Made by a program: the position numbers and the translations under genes. A stretch of DNA of 64,000 nt from Triatoma infestans (Eukaryota > Arthropoda > Insecta > Hemiptera > Reduviidae). Under the pieces are notes generated by a model. The model saw only the letters and a program-made list of their open reading frames with translations. It was not told the DNA's origin and did no database searches. This document shows positions 1 through 10,210 of the stretch, in pieces; position 1 is the first letter of the stretch, and each line of letters begins with the position of its first letter. The stretch lies in contig JAAEAF010002760.1 of assembly GCA_011037195.1 (NCBI GenBank), forward strand, positions 220,316 to 284,315, read 5' to 3'.

Positions 1-52
1 TTTTTATCAAATGTCTGTGTGTGAGTCTGTGTGTTGTGTGTGTATGTATGTA

Positions 53-85
<33 letters not shown>

Positions 86-905
86 ATGTGACCAGCATAG
101 CTCAAAAACGAAAAACCGTAGAAAGTTGAAACTTGATATTCCGTTTAGGTATCACCATGGGATCTGACAGTACGTTATCTGTCAAGTACCACTTTACTAG
201 TTGGATGTTTTACTTTTTTGCGATTTTTTCAAAAATGTCCCCGACGATTTCCTTTAAACTAGGAGCATCAACCACACATACAAAGAGCTACAACTTTTAT
301 TTGTAACATTTCTCCGGGAAAATGCATTTAAGGGCACTTTTGGGGGAGAGGTTCCAATCTAAAGTGCTATTTCAATTTATTAGACAATTCTGTCATCTAA
401 ATAAATTTAATTAGAATTAAATATGTCGTTGAAATTCCGAGCTTGAAAAATCGGATAACCGGAAGTGCGTTTACATTCCCACTTTACTAAATGATTTTTT
501 TCACTTTTTCGCAATTTTTCTCAAAAATGCCTTCGAGGATTTTCTTGAAATATCGTATATAAACTAAACATGCAAAGATCTACATCTCTTATTTAAAACA
601 TTTCTCTGGGAAATGTTAAGGGTACTTTTGGGTGAGGGGCGTGGTTGCACCTTCCTCTAAGGTGCTATCATAGTTGATTATACAATTCTATCATCCAAAC
701 AAAATTAATTAGAAATAAATAGATGGCCAAAATTCCAAGTTTTAAGAAATTTAGTAAACCGGAAGTGCGCTTTTACTGAACAGTTTTTTTCCAGTTTTCG
801 ATGAATTTCGTTAAATTTGGTACACAAACTATAAAATTTGTCAATTATAATTTTGAGAACCGGAGTAAGAGAAAGTTGTGTGAGTGTTTCACACCAGATT
901 TTTTG
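1..905 (+). repeat. FamA dispersed repeat, copy 1 (cut by window edge)
   Basis: The copy begins inside the TG/TATG simple repeat and runs through two internal modules to the family 3' end. Each module carries a block like CTCAAAAATG, then CTACACATACAAAGA, then AACATTTCTC and AGGGCACTTTT, and closes with CCGGAAGTGCG (about 459-469 and 760-770). The 3' end is GGAGTAAGAGAAAGT followed by TGTGAGTGTTTCACACCAGA and a T run (about 863-905). The start is lost at the window edge. No coding potential is seen. Confidence 0.85.
27..90. repeat. TG / TATG simple repeat inside FamA
   Basis: Alternating (TG)n with GTAT interruptions, at the position where nearly every FamA copy in this window has a TG tract. 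Confidence 0.9.
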
Positions 906-1183
906 TGTGTTAATTTCTTGCTATTTCCTCCACAAAGTCCGATCGATCGTTTTCATTAAATTTAGTGTACTAACTATACATAAAGAGACGTATAATTTAT
1001 TACATTGATAACTTTTTTTTGTTTTTAGAGAAAATTTGATTTTGAGGGAGCTGTGGAGAGGTCACGTTTCTCTTAAAAAAATAGTTTTTCTAAGTCTAGA
1101 TTCTCCCATTGATATTATATTAAAGTAATTATTCAGTAAAAACTATAAGTTTCAAGAAAATTTGCTCTTTAAGATATATTTAT
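906..1183 (+). repeat. Degenerate FamA-like sequence
   Basis: Continues from copy 1 with recognisable but decayed FamA landmarks (TCATTAAATTTAGTGTACTAAC, split here as TCATTAAATTTAG and TGTACTAAC, then TACATAAAGAGACGTATAAT). Probably an older FamA subfamily piece. Confidence 0.4.
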
Positions 1184-1186
1184 TTG

Positions 1187-1829
1187 GGGGGGGGGCACAG
1201 CGACCTTACGATCTATTGTGCTATGGCCCCTGGGTGCCGCAGGCTGCCCACAGCACCCAAACAAATGTTCCAGGCGAACACCATCTACAACACCTCCATC
1301 AGGTTAAGATCCCTAAGAAATCCTAATGACTTGTCAGGCTCTAGGGAGGGTATATTTCCCTCCCCCTCCTTGTAATTACCCAGGTTCTTAAATCTTCTCT
1401 GGGTGGCAGCCTCGCAGTCCTTTACGAGAGGTAATGGGAGTTTCCTCTATCTCCCCACAGAATCTGCATATGCTGTCACTCTCCAAACCCAGCTTTGTCA
1501 AGTTTCCTCTGAGTTGACAACGCCTCATGAGTAAACCAGTAAATACGCGGAGTTTGTTCTTACTAAGACCAATGCAGGCCTCTAGTTATAATTTCCCAGG
1601 CAGATCTTGGCCTGCTGCAACCTGGGGAGGGAGTTCCAGAGTTGAGACCTCGTTACCTCCTCCTCCTTCCTAAGTTTTTCCAAAAGAAACTGGTCGCTAA
1701 CTCCACAAAAGGGTTCAGGCCTTAGCAGCGGGGATGTAGCACCTATCTTTGCCAGAGCGTCAGCCATCTCATTCCCCTCATGCCCACATGCTCTGCACCC
1801 ACCAGAGAGTAACTTTATTCTTTCTGTCT
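1187..1829 (-). mobile_element. LINE-RH 3' fragment (end of RNase H, zinc knuckle, 3' UTR)
   Basis: On the minus strand the piece opens inside an RNase H domain (GNEMADALAKIGA, about 1725-1770). It passes through GLSKNKLRVFTGLL and then a Cys knuckle beginning CRFCGE, and ends in a short 3' UTR with a hairpin at 1195-1221 and a C-run. This order (RNase H, then C-x2-C...H-x4-C, then stop) is typical of the C-terminus of I/R1/LOA-type non-LTR retrotransposons; the clade is not resolved. Frames are broken in several places, so it is dead. It is 5' truncated near 1829, as is usual for target-primed insertions. I could not identify a clean target-site duplication. Confidence 0.8.
1195..1221 (-). 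other. LINE-RH 3'-UTR hairpin, copy 1
   Basis: In element sense: outer stem GCACA/TGTGC, then AATA, inner stem GATC/GGTC (one G-U pair), loop GTAA. The same two-stem design occurs at 6907-6941 and 12428-12460 and in the SINE-1b tails. Inferred role: recognition site for the LINE reverse transcriptase. Confidence 0.6.
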
Positions 1830-2404
1830 AGGAATATTGAAGATGTATAATATTGTAGTAAGAGAATTTTATGTTATTCTTATTTTATTTTTTAATGGCC
1901 TGCGTTCAGAAACACCCAATGTCGCCCTTGTGGCAAAAAGTGGAGACGCCTGCTCTAGGATATTGTACATCAAAATACTATACTGAAGTTTCTGGAAAAA
2001 GCCAATGAATTTCCAATGTCAGCATAGGCGATTTTATTTGATAAGGAATGTTGCACTTACATTTTCCGGATTTCACTGCCACAAGTGATACTTTTGTGTA
2101 GGAAATTTTCCGCTTTTACATCATTGAATTGATGCAGCAAGATAATCGAACCCTTAGTGCTCGCCATTAAGCTAACTACAAGGCTAAGCACGCGGAAGCT
2201 TTCTTAAGAAAAACTTACTATAAAACGTAATTAATTATTGTACCCAATTCTAGATGAATTTCCTTTTTTGAAGGACAGTTGCGAGGAGCCTTGGTTGTTG
2301 ATCCCCCCCCTTCCATCCAAAGCAAAAGCAAAGGATATACTAAAATCTTTAATTCTCGACTTTTGTTTTGCTACATCTTCACTTTTTTACAAAAAGTTAA
2401 TTAT
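1830..2404. other. AT-rich spacer, no gene seen
   Basis: No sustained coding frame. At about 2130-2200 there is a B-box-like GGGTTCGATTAT on the minus strand next to a TAGCTTAATGG A-box-like string. The two are too close together for an ordinary tRNA head, so I do not call a SINE. Confidence 0.5.
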
Positions 2405-2590
2405 TAGAATCAGGCGCCATTATAGTTGAGTGGTTAGAAGCTTGGACCGCCAAGCTGAGGTGTATTGCGTAGTAGTGGCTTCAAGTTCCGGTCTTTAGTA
2501 TATAGTAAAGTAAGTTTGCTATTCACACCTACCATGATATCTGATTCGTTGTTGGATGTAAAGCCGTCCTGAAAATTAGGCATTATTTTA
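2405..2590 (+). mobile_element. SINE-3 (tRNA-headed), copy 1
   Basis: The head has an A-box-like TAGTTGAGTGG and a decayed B-box-like CTTCAAGTTCC. The body ends AAAGCCGTCCTGAAAATTAGGCATTA, of which the last part (AGGCATTA, then TTTACTT) recurs in the copy at 44650-44820. Two copies in one window with the same head-to-tail order support a SINE family rather than a tRNA gene. Confidence 0.6.
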
Positions 2591-3012
2591 CTTTTTAATC
2601 TACAAACACATGGCGGATATGATTTTCCATTATCTATGAATATAATAATATTGATTAGAAACTTCTCAAGTACAACCTACGTAAAAAGCTGTTCCACATA
2701 GAAGACGAAAGAAAATTAAGGAAAATGGTTTCTTAACCATTTTCCAAGTAATGTAATTATCAAGAGGTTTGCTAAATAAATTTAGTGTTTATATAAAATA
2801 TGTTCAAGGGAGAATTAAAGAGAAATTATTAAAGATTCCAAAATAATATTACGTTTAAATAATGTAATTTTTCTTGGCATCATTTTCCAGAGCATGGGCT
2901 ATCACAGCTCGAGTGGCCATAGAATGAGAAAAATTGAATGACTAAAGACGCTAATGACCACCGTAATCTATACGCCGGAAAAAATAAATAAATAATAGTA
3001 GATAATAATAAT
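2591..3012. other. AT-rich spacer with one perfect hairpin
   Basis: No gene seen. Positions 2720-2745 form an 11-bp perfect inverted repeat (GGAAAATGGTT, TCTT, AACCATTTTCC). Confidence 0.6.
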
Positions 3013-3229
3013 AGGGACTCGCGCGTGCTGGACTCTCACGCGGAGATCCCGGGTTCGAGTTAGCCTTAGATTTTTTTTTCCTAGGAGCCTCTACAACTCA
3101 CTGTACGGTGAAATTCAATGTTGTTTGGAGCGAGAGACCACTGTCCGGCGGCCGGCAGTGCACTGAGAAGGCTCCGAGCGCTAATCTCCATAGATGTTGA
3201 CGCGCCTTAAAATTAAAAAAAAAAAAAAA
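3013..3229 (+). mobile_element. SINE-1a, head-truncated, with poly(A)
   Basis: It starts within the tRNA-like head; the B box region reads CCCGGGTTCGAGTTAG. The conserved body CCTAGGAGCCTCTACA follows, then CACTGTCCGG and GTGCACTGAGAAGGCTCC, the 'a' tail (GACGCGCCTTAAAATTA), and an A tract at about 3215-3229. The second SINE-1 begins immediately after, giving a head-to-tail dimer. Confidence 0.85.
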
Positions 3230-3440
3230 TAGGGCAGAGATAAGCTCCGTGGTAGCGCGCTGGACTAGTAACCCATAAGTCCTGGGTTCGAGTCCAGCAC
3301 AGCTGCTCTAAGATTGTTTCATCCTAGGAGCTTGTACAGCTCACTGTTCGGTGATGGACAGTGCAGTCTATAACGACAGAACACTTTCCGGAAGCGGCAG
3401 TGCACTGAGAATGGTACCAAGGACCATTGATATTGATGTC
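3230..3440 (+). mobile_element. SINE-1a, tandem second unit
   Basis: The head has TAAGCTCCGTGGTAGCGCGC (A box region) and GGGTTCGAGTCC (a perfect B box). The body CCTAGGAGC follows, then GCAGTGCACTGAGAA and the 'a' tail, diverged (ATTGATATTGATGTC). The tRNA-like head would carry an internal pol III promoter; the SINE body shows it is not a functional tRNA gene. Confidence 0.85.
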
Positions 3441-3799
3441 AAATTTATTACTTTTTGTTATTTGCAGGGTTACATAGGGAACCTTAAGCTCCAAATTAGG
3501 TAAATTTATGGAAATAATAATGGGTGACTTGCTTTTTAATGATAAATAAGCAAGACATTATTAAAAAGTAGGTCTTACCAGTCTGATTGTCTGCCGTCAG
3601 TCGGTGTGTTTATTTCACATTGACAATGCGATCAGAATTAAATAACATGAACTCAACATAATTAGATAGAAATTTTTCTTTTTCTAAGGTAATTATAGCA
3701 AGAAGTGAACAGAAAATATTTATTACTGTAAGGTGAAATATTTGCGTTTGTTTTGAAAAATTGAAAAAAATCTATTATCAAGTTCGGCACCATATCAAA
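3441..3799. other. AT-rich spacer, nothing recognised
   Basis: No coding frame or repeat landmark seen. Confidence 0.5.
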
Positions 3800-4360
3800 A
3801 AGTCTGGAATGAAACACTCGCACGGCTTTCTTTTACTTCCTGTAAGTACAATTATATAGAAAATGACAAATTTTCATTAAAATCAAATTTTACATATTTG
3901 TCCAATCATAACTACAGAGATATAGGAGGTTAAGTACCTATCCACTAGCTCAATGGTAGGTTTTCTCCTTTTTTTGGAGGGGAAAATCTTACAAATAAAC
4001 AGGGATAGATATTTATGTGTACAAAGTTATACGAAGTTTATAGAAAATTATTGGAGCCATATTTGAGAAAATCGCAAAAAAACTAAAAAAAAAAAACTAA
4101 AATCAAAAGTCGTACTTTCGGTTGATTGATTTTGCCCACAATCTTCGTGTCTGATGTGGTGATAGTGTGTAATCGGAATATCCAGTTTGAGCTTCCTAAG
4201 TGATTTCTGTTTTCGAGATAATCTGTTAACCCACATACACAAACACAAACACGCACACATAAACCATTCTCTTAAAAAAATTACATTTCCGGTGAACACT
4301 CAATGTCGGAAATTTGAAACTATTACAATATTTCCTCTTACCAGGAGTAAGAGAAAGTAC
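3800..4360 (-). repeat. FamA, diverged shorter copy
   Basis: Reads GAATGAAACACTCGCAC at its left end and closes with CTCTTACCAGGAGTAAGAG and AAAGT (about 4337-4359), the hairpin that starts FamA in sense orientation. It has a CA/TG-poor tract at 4230-4262 and only one module, so it is internally deleted and old. Confidence 0.75.
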
Positions 4361-4494
4361 AGGAGAAAAGCTTTTTCATCTTCACTTCCCATATAATTGG
4401 ACATTTCTGACGCTAACCCATCGTGTCCTGTTACTCCATCTGCCATCATTTTACTCAAAGCTAACTCAAGTTTCCACTCATCTAGAGATGTAGA

Positions 4495-4558
4495 TTGTTG
4501 TAGGGGATTATTGCACTGCGACTTGCAAGATCTATTGTGCCCCTCGGAGCCAGCCTCA
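4495..4558 (-). mobile_element. SINE-1b tail only
   Basis: About 60 bp matching only the 3' end of SINE-1b: in sense, GGCTCCGAGGGGCACAATAG, then ATCTTGCAAGTCGCAGTGC, then AATAATCCCCTA. A 5'-truncated copy, consistent with target-primed reverse transcription. Confidence 0.75.
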
Positions 4559-4827
4559 GATATAATACTTTAAGTTATAAAAGGAGATAAAAGAAAGAAA
4601 TCTGGTGTAAAAACTATATATATTTCTATTATCCCAATTGATACATAGTTTAAATTCATAAAATTCTTTTAAAGCAGAAATAATTTAATTTTTACTTTAT
4701 CTTACTCCCTAATAACAGGAAGTAAATTCCCATCGCGACAAGTTTTCCAAAATTGAATTTTCCTCGGTAATGCAAGTTTTGTGGTCGGTTCACTGAGTGC
4801 GAAAAAATGATTTTAGCGGATGGTCTG

Positions 4828-4828
<1 letters not shown>

Positions 4829-4864
<36 letters not shown>
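4829..4864. repeat. (TG)n microsatellite
   Basis: About 18 uninterrupted TG units. The duplicate copy at 33100-33125 has only a short interrupted CA tract, so the tract expanded or shrank after duplication. Confidence 0.95.
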
Positions 4865-4866
<2 letters not shown>

Positions 4867-5127
4867 TTTAACAAAATATCTCCTGAGGAAAATTAAAATT
4901 TTTGGAGGGCTCTGAGGGAACTGTAGAGTGTTCAAACTTGATATTTCTTTCCCGTCAATGCACAATATGCCTAATTAAAATCAAAATTCCATTGTTTGAA
5001 GGTGCTCCTATATAAGTTTTGTATTTTAGAAAATCTTCTGCATCTGTCTGGCAAATATTGAAAACAATGGGCTAAGTGAGTCGCCATGAAGGTCCCTTTT
5101 TGTGACCATGATGGATTAAGAGTAGAT

Positions 5128-5366
5128 ATATAGATTGTTCTAGGGGATTATCGCACTGCGAACTGAAAGATCTATTGTGCCTCCTGGAGCCTTCTCAGTG
5201 CATTGCCGGCCTCCGAGCAGTGTCCTCCAGCTATAGACAACGTCGCCCATAACCGGACAGTGAATTCTAGAGGCTCCTAGGAAAAGAAAATCTAAGGTCA
5301 GCATACTGGAATTCAAACACGTTACCTCCGCGTAGCTAGTCCAGCGCGCTACCAGACAGCTAATCC
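5128..5366 (-). mobile_element. SINE-1b within duplication unit
   Basis: In sense: head GATTAGCTGTCTGGTAGCGC, a B-box-like site near GTTTGAATTCC, body CCTAGGAGCCTCTAGAATTC, GGCAATGCACTGAGAAGGCT, and the 'b' tail GGCACAATAGATCTTTCAG, TTCGCAGTGCGATAATCC. The tail hairpin resembles the LINE-RH 3' hairpin. Confidence 0.85.
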
Positions 5367-5452
5367 CTTCCTTCTCCCTTGGCTTATGCCAGTTAACTAG
5401 GAACGGAGACCTAGTTAATTGGCATAAGCCAAGGGAGAAGGAAGCGATTAGC
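5359..5452. repeat. 42-bp snap-back inverted repeat at the SINE head
   Basis: Arms 5359-5400 and 5411-5452 are reverse complements with two mismatches, separated by 10 bases (5401-5410). Each arm contains AAGGGAGAAGGAAG and ends in the first bases of the SINE-1 head (GATTAGC). The partner at 32560 has only one arm. Confidence 0.9.
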
Positions 5453-5599
5453 TCCCCACGTAAACTCACCAGGGATTAGCCCCCAGGTACTCCCTAAGTA
5501 ACTGCATGCAACAGATACTCCTTGCGGGCAATTCACTCATCTATAATATCATCCTCATCCTCTCTGTTGTTTAGAAAAAAATTATTTTGGCTTCTCAGA

Positions 5600-6023
5600 T
5601 TTCACTTGCAATACTTAGAGCTAATTAGTCCTGGAAGTATGCCTCCCAACCATTCATAATTAATTCTCCATCTTAATTTCTTTTCTTTATCGTCTTTATA
5701 CATCATTGTTCCACCACACCAAAAGTCTTCCTAATAATTCCAACTTTCGTCTTACCACAGGTTTCGCTTGCCGCTTCGATTATACATTTTTTTGAAAGCT
5801 CCCTAGAGCTTTTTTCAATGTTTTCCTGTCAGACGTCAAGTTCATTCCTTAATATGGCTTCTATCTTACGATAGCTCTGCATTTCTTGAGATTTTAGTTT
5901 ATATAATTTTATCTTACATTTATTGTTCTGTATTATTGTATAAAAAAGACAAATTTTTATCGAAACCTTCACGTCGATTCGCATGATTGGGCCGAACAAG
6001 AATATTATCATATTAGAACTCAT
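5600..6023 (-). mobile_element. RTE-like LINE fragment (linker between endonuclease and RT), degraded
   Basis: Minus-strand translation gives EAILRNELDV, then IIEAASETCGKTKVG and RKTFGVVEQ. This resembles the segment between endonuclease and reverse transcriptase in RTE-like elements (AA...CG.T...R....WWN). It contains in-frame stops and no catalytic motif. The assignment rests on one short motif string. Confidence 0.45.
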
Positions 6024-6190
6024 ATTATAATTTTTCGTTCATGACATATACACACCTTTATAGATCAGATCATTCACTCAAACAATTTTGTGCTCAGGTA
6101 ATCCTGCAAAAAATTATTTGCGTAGAAAAACGTTGACAAGATTACAATAATTCCATTTACGCATTAAGAGAAATGTGTATGTCCTTCAAT

Positions 6191-6204
6191 GTTTTAATCA
6201 AAGT
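6191..6204. repeat. Target-site duplication, left copy (LINE-J 6205-7976)
   Basis: GTTTTAATCAAAGT, identical to 7977-7990. Confidence 0.85.
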
Positions 6205-6865
6205 TTTTTTTTTTTTTTTTTTTTGTTTCTGGTGATATTTACAACTGCAGAAATACACTGCAACAAGTAAATATGTTAAATGGCAACTTCTTAAATAGGA
6301 GGAGTGTGGATTGGAGACAGACATACAGCAATGGCACTCCACTATCTTGAGTAATTCTGCAAGGTGGTCACGGGACCATCTTCCTTCAGCCGCCTGTATG
6401 GATTGTCGGGAAGAGTGTTTGAAGAAAGCTGGTGAATTAAAGGATTAGGATAAGCAATTGTGGATGAATGCAATTTAAGGAAACGAGTTTATGCTAGATG
6501 GTTAACGAAAGGAATGTTTAGATCAGTATGGATGGTGAGGTTAGCAACATAGTAGGGTGCATTGACAATTTTTCGAAGAATTTTTTATTGAAATGACTGG
6601 ACATGGCGGAAATTGGAACACTTGGTTGTTCACCATATTTCTAAGCCATATGACCATATAGGTCTCAGTAGTAGTAGGTAGAGAAGTCTTTTTTTTTGTA
6701 ATGTGAGTTTGAATCGTCTATCTAGTAGTCTTGAGCTTGAGAGTTGTCTGAACCGTCTATTTAGTTCAAGTCGTTTGAGTCTAGCGTGGAGGGATTCCAA
6801 GTCAATCTTTGGCTGGAAACCCAGGTAACTTACGTTATTTACGGTAGAGATTAGAGGTGTGGTTA

Positions 6866-7601
6866 GATTAGATTAGATTAACACAGGGGGGGGGGACTCA
6901 AACCCAGGCACTGCAGCCTACCCATTGAGGCTTATTGTGCCAACCCCTCAGTACCTAGTAGAGGAAGCCCTTCATGAGGTCCAGAACCTTCCCCAACAGT
7001 CCTTCTTGGAGTACGATTTTCTCCGGTCTCAACGTGCCGAAGATCTCGTACCGCAATCTGCCGATCGCAACGCAATCAAATAACAGGTGAGAGGCCGTCT
7101 CCTCCTCCTTCTGACACAGTCTACACAAGGTCTCCGAATCAACCAATCCCACCTTGTGCAGATGTTTCTTGAACCTGCCGCGCCCTGTGAACAGGCCCGT
7201 TATCAGACAAATCTGATACCTGCTTAAACCCAGGGTCTCTCTGGTTCTTCTTCTACACAGCTCTGCCATGACCATTTTGCCGTGTTTTCTCCAGTACTTA
7301 GCCTCCAGTGACGATTATGTTCCCTCTGAGTCCATTCTCTCAGAGTCGCCCTTGCCATGCTTTTGGCTATTCCCAGAACAGGTTCTGGCCCACAGAAAGG
7401 AGTATTCGCGCCATTCCTGGCCAGTTGGTCGGCTAGTTCATTGCCTTAAATCCCCTTGTGCCCTGGCACCACCCATACCAGCCGCACTTTGTTGTACCGG
7501 GACAACGCCTCCAGGGAGTCTCTACACTCCCTGACTAGGGAAGAAGTGATTCTGAATGCCCCAAGTGCCTTCAGTGCAGCCTCCCTATTCCTAGAGTTAG
7601 A
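6866..7601 (-). mobile_element. LINE-RH 3' fragment nested in LINE-J
   Basis: In sense, RNase H comes first (LSRYNKVRLVW, then PGHKG, stop, GNELADQLARNGA, about 7430-7500). A spacer follows, then LSRYQICLITGLFTGRG, the zinc-knuckle-like CRLCQKEEETASHLLFDC (C-x2-C-x8-H-x4-C, about 7060-7115) and a stop at 6955. The 3' UTR carries a hairpin (6907-6941) and a (GATTA)n tail. A stop codon interrupts the RNase H and a frameshift near 7265 separates it from the knuckle. The flanks carry a 9-bp duplication GTGTGGTTA (6857-6865 and 7602-7610), proving insertion into the older LINE-J copy. Confidence 0.9.
6907..6941 (-). other. LINE-RH 3'-UTR hairpin, copy 2
   Basis: Sense: outer stem GGCAC/GTGCC, spacer AATA, inner stem AGCCT/AGGCT (5 perfect pairs), loop CAATGGGT. 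Both strands of the inner stem differ from the other copies but still pair. Confidence 0.65.
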
Positions 7602-7976
7602 GTGTGGTTAATGTGGATCGGTGGGAGAATTTTTCTACGATATACTTATTTCTTTGTGGGTTAACTTTTATTTTCCATTTTAGGGGGCCATGATTCCGTT
7701 GAAGGATATGTTCTTTTAGAGAGCGATAGCCCATTCATGGGTTCAAGATGTGGGGAAAGGATTGCAGTATCATCTGTGAAGGTATGATATTTGCGTGTTC
7801 TGAGATGTCTGAGGTATATAAGGAATAGAAGAGCGGTCTAAGTATGCTGCCTTGAGGAACTCCAGCAAGTATAGGAAGTATTGGAGAAAGGACGGTACCC
7901 TGACTAACTTGGAAATATCTATCGGTTAAGTAGGATTTTCATAATAAATAGTAGATATGTGGGAGAAATCTCTCAA

Positions 7977-7990
7977 GTTTTAATCAAAGT
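7977..7990. repeat. Target-site duplication, right copy
   Basis: GTTTTAATCAAAGT, identical to 6191-6204. Confidence 0.85.
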
Positions 7991-8459
7991 AAAAAATGAA
8001 AAAGTCACTAACATGACAAGAAGCAGACAACTTTATTTTTTTTAAATAAATAAATAAATGAAATAAATTACAAAACTTTAACCAGGATTTAATTTCTTCT
8101 TTTTTTTTATGTGAATTTATAATATTTTTAATAAGTCCTTTTATGTTTGATCGATATATAGCAAGAAAAAAAAATAATAAAGGTGAGTAATAAAGAATTA
8201 CTCATATGATGATGATATTATAAGAATAAATGAAAAAAAATTGAAAATTATTAAACATTTTTCAAGATTTTTTTTATTTTATACAGTATGTCAGTAAAAA
8301 TTAAATTATCACTAAAGGTTAACGAAAGAATGTATACTTTAACGATAAATGACTATTAATTAATTTGAACACTAGTACATTCCATGAACAGTCTGTTCAA
8401 ACTTCTTTTTTAATCTCATTAATTATTATTTAATGTATAGTAAAATTTGCTACATGTAT
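7991..8459. other. AT-rich stretch, possible 3' UTR-like
   Basis: No coding frame. It leads into the AATAAA plus poly(A) at 8460-8509, so it may be the 3' UTR of a retrotransposed transcript. Confidence 0.35.
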
Positions 8460-8509
8460 AAATAAATGAAAGGTTATGTATTGCAAAAAAAAAAAAAAAA
8501 AAAAAAAAA
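8460..8509 (+). repeat. AATAAA signal plus 25-base A tract
   Basis: AATAAATG about 20 bases before an A25 run. The spacing is that of a polyadenylated RNA copied into DNA. I found no matching target-site duplication upstream, so the source transcript is unknown. Confidence 0.5.
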
Positions 8510-9596
8510 TGAAATACTACCTAAATGAACACTTTACTGGAGAAACTAGTTTGACCAAAACAAATTAAATACTGTCCACATTGTGTGGATACAGCATTTG
8601 AACAGGGTGATTTTTATTAAATAATGAATGACATTTTCCTTACAATAAGTCATAGAATATAAATAAATTAATTGAATGAACTACGAGGAAAGGGTCATTT
8701 GAGAGAGAGTGAGAGAATTTCCATTAAGAGTCAAAAAAAACATAATCAATCAATCGTATATGTATTTTTATCCCCCTGAGTTACGAATATCAGAAAATTA
8801 GAACATAAATTATTATTTCATTATATAATTTTTGATTAATTTGCAGTTATTAGGATTACAGTTATAGTTTATCATTGAATCGATATTAAATATATCTGAA
8901 TATATAAAATTTAACCTAGTTTTTTCCCCCTGCCGATGCTTAAAAGACATACTGGAATTCTACTTTATACAGTGAAAAAGGTTAAACATGAAACTGAAGG
9001 GGCCGATATATTTTTTCGTGTTAAACGATAAAATAGCCAGTTTGTTTCCGTCCCGATTTCTCTGCCATTGTACAAGTAAAAAAATAAGTTTATGTATTAA
9101 AATTACAAAAAAAAAAAAAAATGACACAAAATTTGCTGATTTCAATACAAAATTTACCGAATTCGAAAACTAATTGAAAAATATTTTGACAATGGCGGTG
9201 CCTTTACCTATGTAAAGACAAGCGGAAACGTAGCAACCGTAGCAGCCATTATATATTTTGTTCAGTCAAATAAGAATAAAATAAGCCCAAAAAAATCTGC
9301 ATGACGATGTGGACTGCAGAAAACAGGTATATTTTTTACGTCCGAGAAGTGAAATCTTTTCATGTTAAGCGTTTATTTGTTTCATGTTAAAAGAAAAACT
9401 TATATGAAATTGTATAGTAATTTGTCGATGATGCAAGTATTATAAATGTCCACAATATTGGCGTTTGTTAGTGGCTGATTGTATTATCATCCAGTATAAA
9501 TATTGTGTTGATTGGTTGTTTTGTATTTTAATTGGCATCATTTCCAAAATAGAAAATAAAGATGAGAGCGATTTTCGTCATATTTTATTTTATTGT
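8510..9596. other. AT-rich spacer, nothing firm
   Basis: No convincing gene. A GC-richer patch at 9190-9250 (GCGGAAACGTAGCAACCG) and an ATG-led stretch reaching AACAGGTATATT at 9327 could pass for a first exon with a donor site, but nothing downstream supports it. Confidence 0.35.
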
Positions 9597-9990
9597 TTTC
9601 ATTTCCGAAAAGGAAAAGCAGCTAGCAGCTGATGCGCACAAAAAAAAAAATACGTGCTGTGTATGGTAATGATGCATTATTAGAAACTGGCTCACGAAAT
9701 TTCATTGCTAAAGATGATTTCATTGTTCAGATCGACTAAGTAAAATCGATATAAAAAATTGAAAGTAATGTGGATGCTGATCATCCTGCACGTACATCAG
9801 GCACGTGAGAGTCTTAGTTCATTAAAAACTACCGCTGATGAAAATTTGAACAAGCTCAATAATGTAAAAATACATGATCATTGAGTGCTATAGACGTTTA
9901 AAGACTTTTACTAAAGAGAACGCATAATTATTAGCTTTTGTACTTGTGATTTGATTTTGAAACTGTAATAAAAGCGATCCATTTTTTTAA
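9597..9990 (+). pseudogene. Possible mariner-type transposase debris
   Basis: A frame near 9650 reads AVYGNDALLE, then NFIAKDDFIVQID, then a diverged DADHPARTSG. The spacing recalls the N-terminal helix-turn-helix of mariner/SETMAR-like transposases (VYG.D.L...F.....F.V.D...GRP). Later text (LNKLNNVKI, TFKDFY) is broken by stops and precedes AATAAAAG at 9966. No catalytic residues or inverted repeats are seen. This is a weak call. Confidence 0.35.
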
Positions 9991-10165
9991 ATCGATTGAT
10001 AATTGTTAATGGCAAATGGGTTGTTTACAATAATATTGAACGCAATTTTTTTTTTTTTACTAAGAAATTCACAACTATGCAGACATTATTAATAAGACGG
10101 TTTACTATTGCCGTAGAATACTTCTTTCATTTTTTATATGTTTCTATTATAATTTCTTTTTCAAA

Positions 10166-10167
10166 TA

Positions 10168-10209
<42 letters not shown>
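10166..10209. repeat. (ATT)n microsatellite, tail of LINE-J
   Basis: About 14 ATT units directly abutting the 3' end of the minus-strand LINE-J. In element sense it is a (TAA)n tail, a usual end for Jockey/I-type elements. Confidence 0.9.

Positions 10210-10210
<1 letters not shown>

Larger units (their letters stand above)
4565..5410 (-). repeat. Inverted duplication unit, left copy (partner 32560-33392)
   Basis: Reverse complement of 32560-33392 over nearly its full length. Both copies contain the same compound: a FamA-variant piece (TTATCTTACTCCCTAATAAC, then CATCGCGACAAG, TG tract), a unique stretch (AAACAATGGGCTAAGT), and a SINE-1b. Since the junctions are shared, the compound existed before it was duplicated. 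The right copy lacks the long TG tract present here at 4829-4864. Confidence 0.85.
6205..7976 (-). mobile_element. LINE-J (Jockey-like) copy, 5' truncated, with nested LINE-RH
   Basis: The minus strand ends in a poly(A) tract (T run at 6205-6224). Coding traces include LAGVPQGSI and LRPLFYS from the RT palm (about 7820-7880), then LRPIWSYGLEIW and MHPTMLLTS on the 3' side (about 6560-6670). Frames are shifted and stopped throughout. The element is flanked by a perfect 14-bp duplication (6191-6204 and 7977-7990) and is 5' truncated in the RT domain. It is split by a younger LINE-RH copy at 6866-7601; without that insert about 1.03 kb remain. Confidence 0.85.

Noticed and set aside
3285..3310. 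Perfect tRNA B box and A box (also near 32630, 35240, 54240, 31480)
   Set aside because: Each is the head of a SINE with a shared long body; the rest of a tRNA cloverleaf does not fold.
5140..5469. 109-codon minus frame and its match near 32613-32828
   Set aside because: Both are SINE-1b read in one frame; similarity is due to the duplicated SINE.
6860..6882. GATTA repeats that look telomere-like
   Set aside because: The unit is (GATTA), not the insect TTAGG, and it sits at the 3' end of a LINE as its tail.
9190..9340. GC-richer patch with ATG and a GT as a gene start
   Set aside because: No downstream exon, no conserved peptide; only suggestive.
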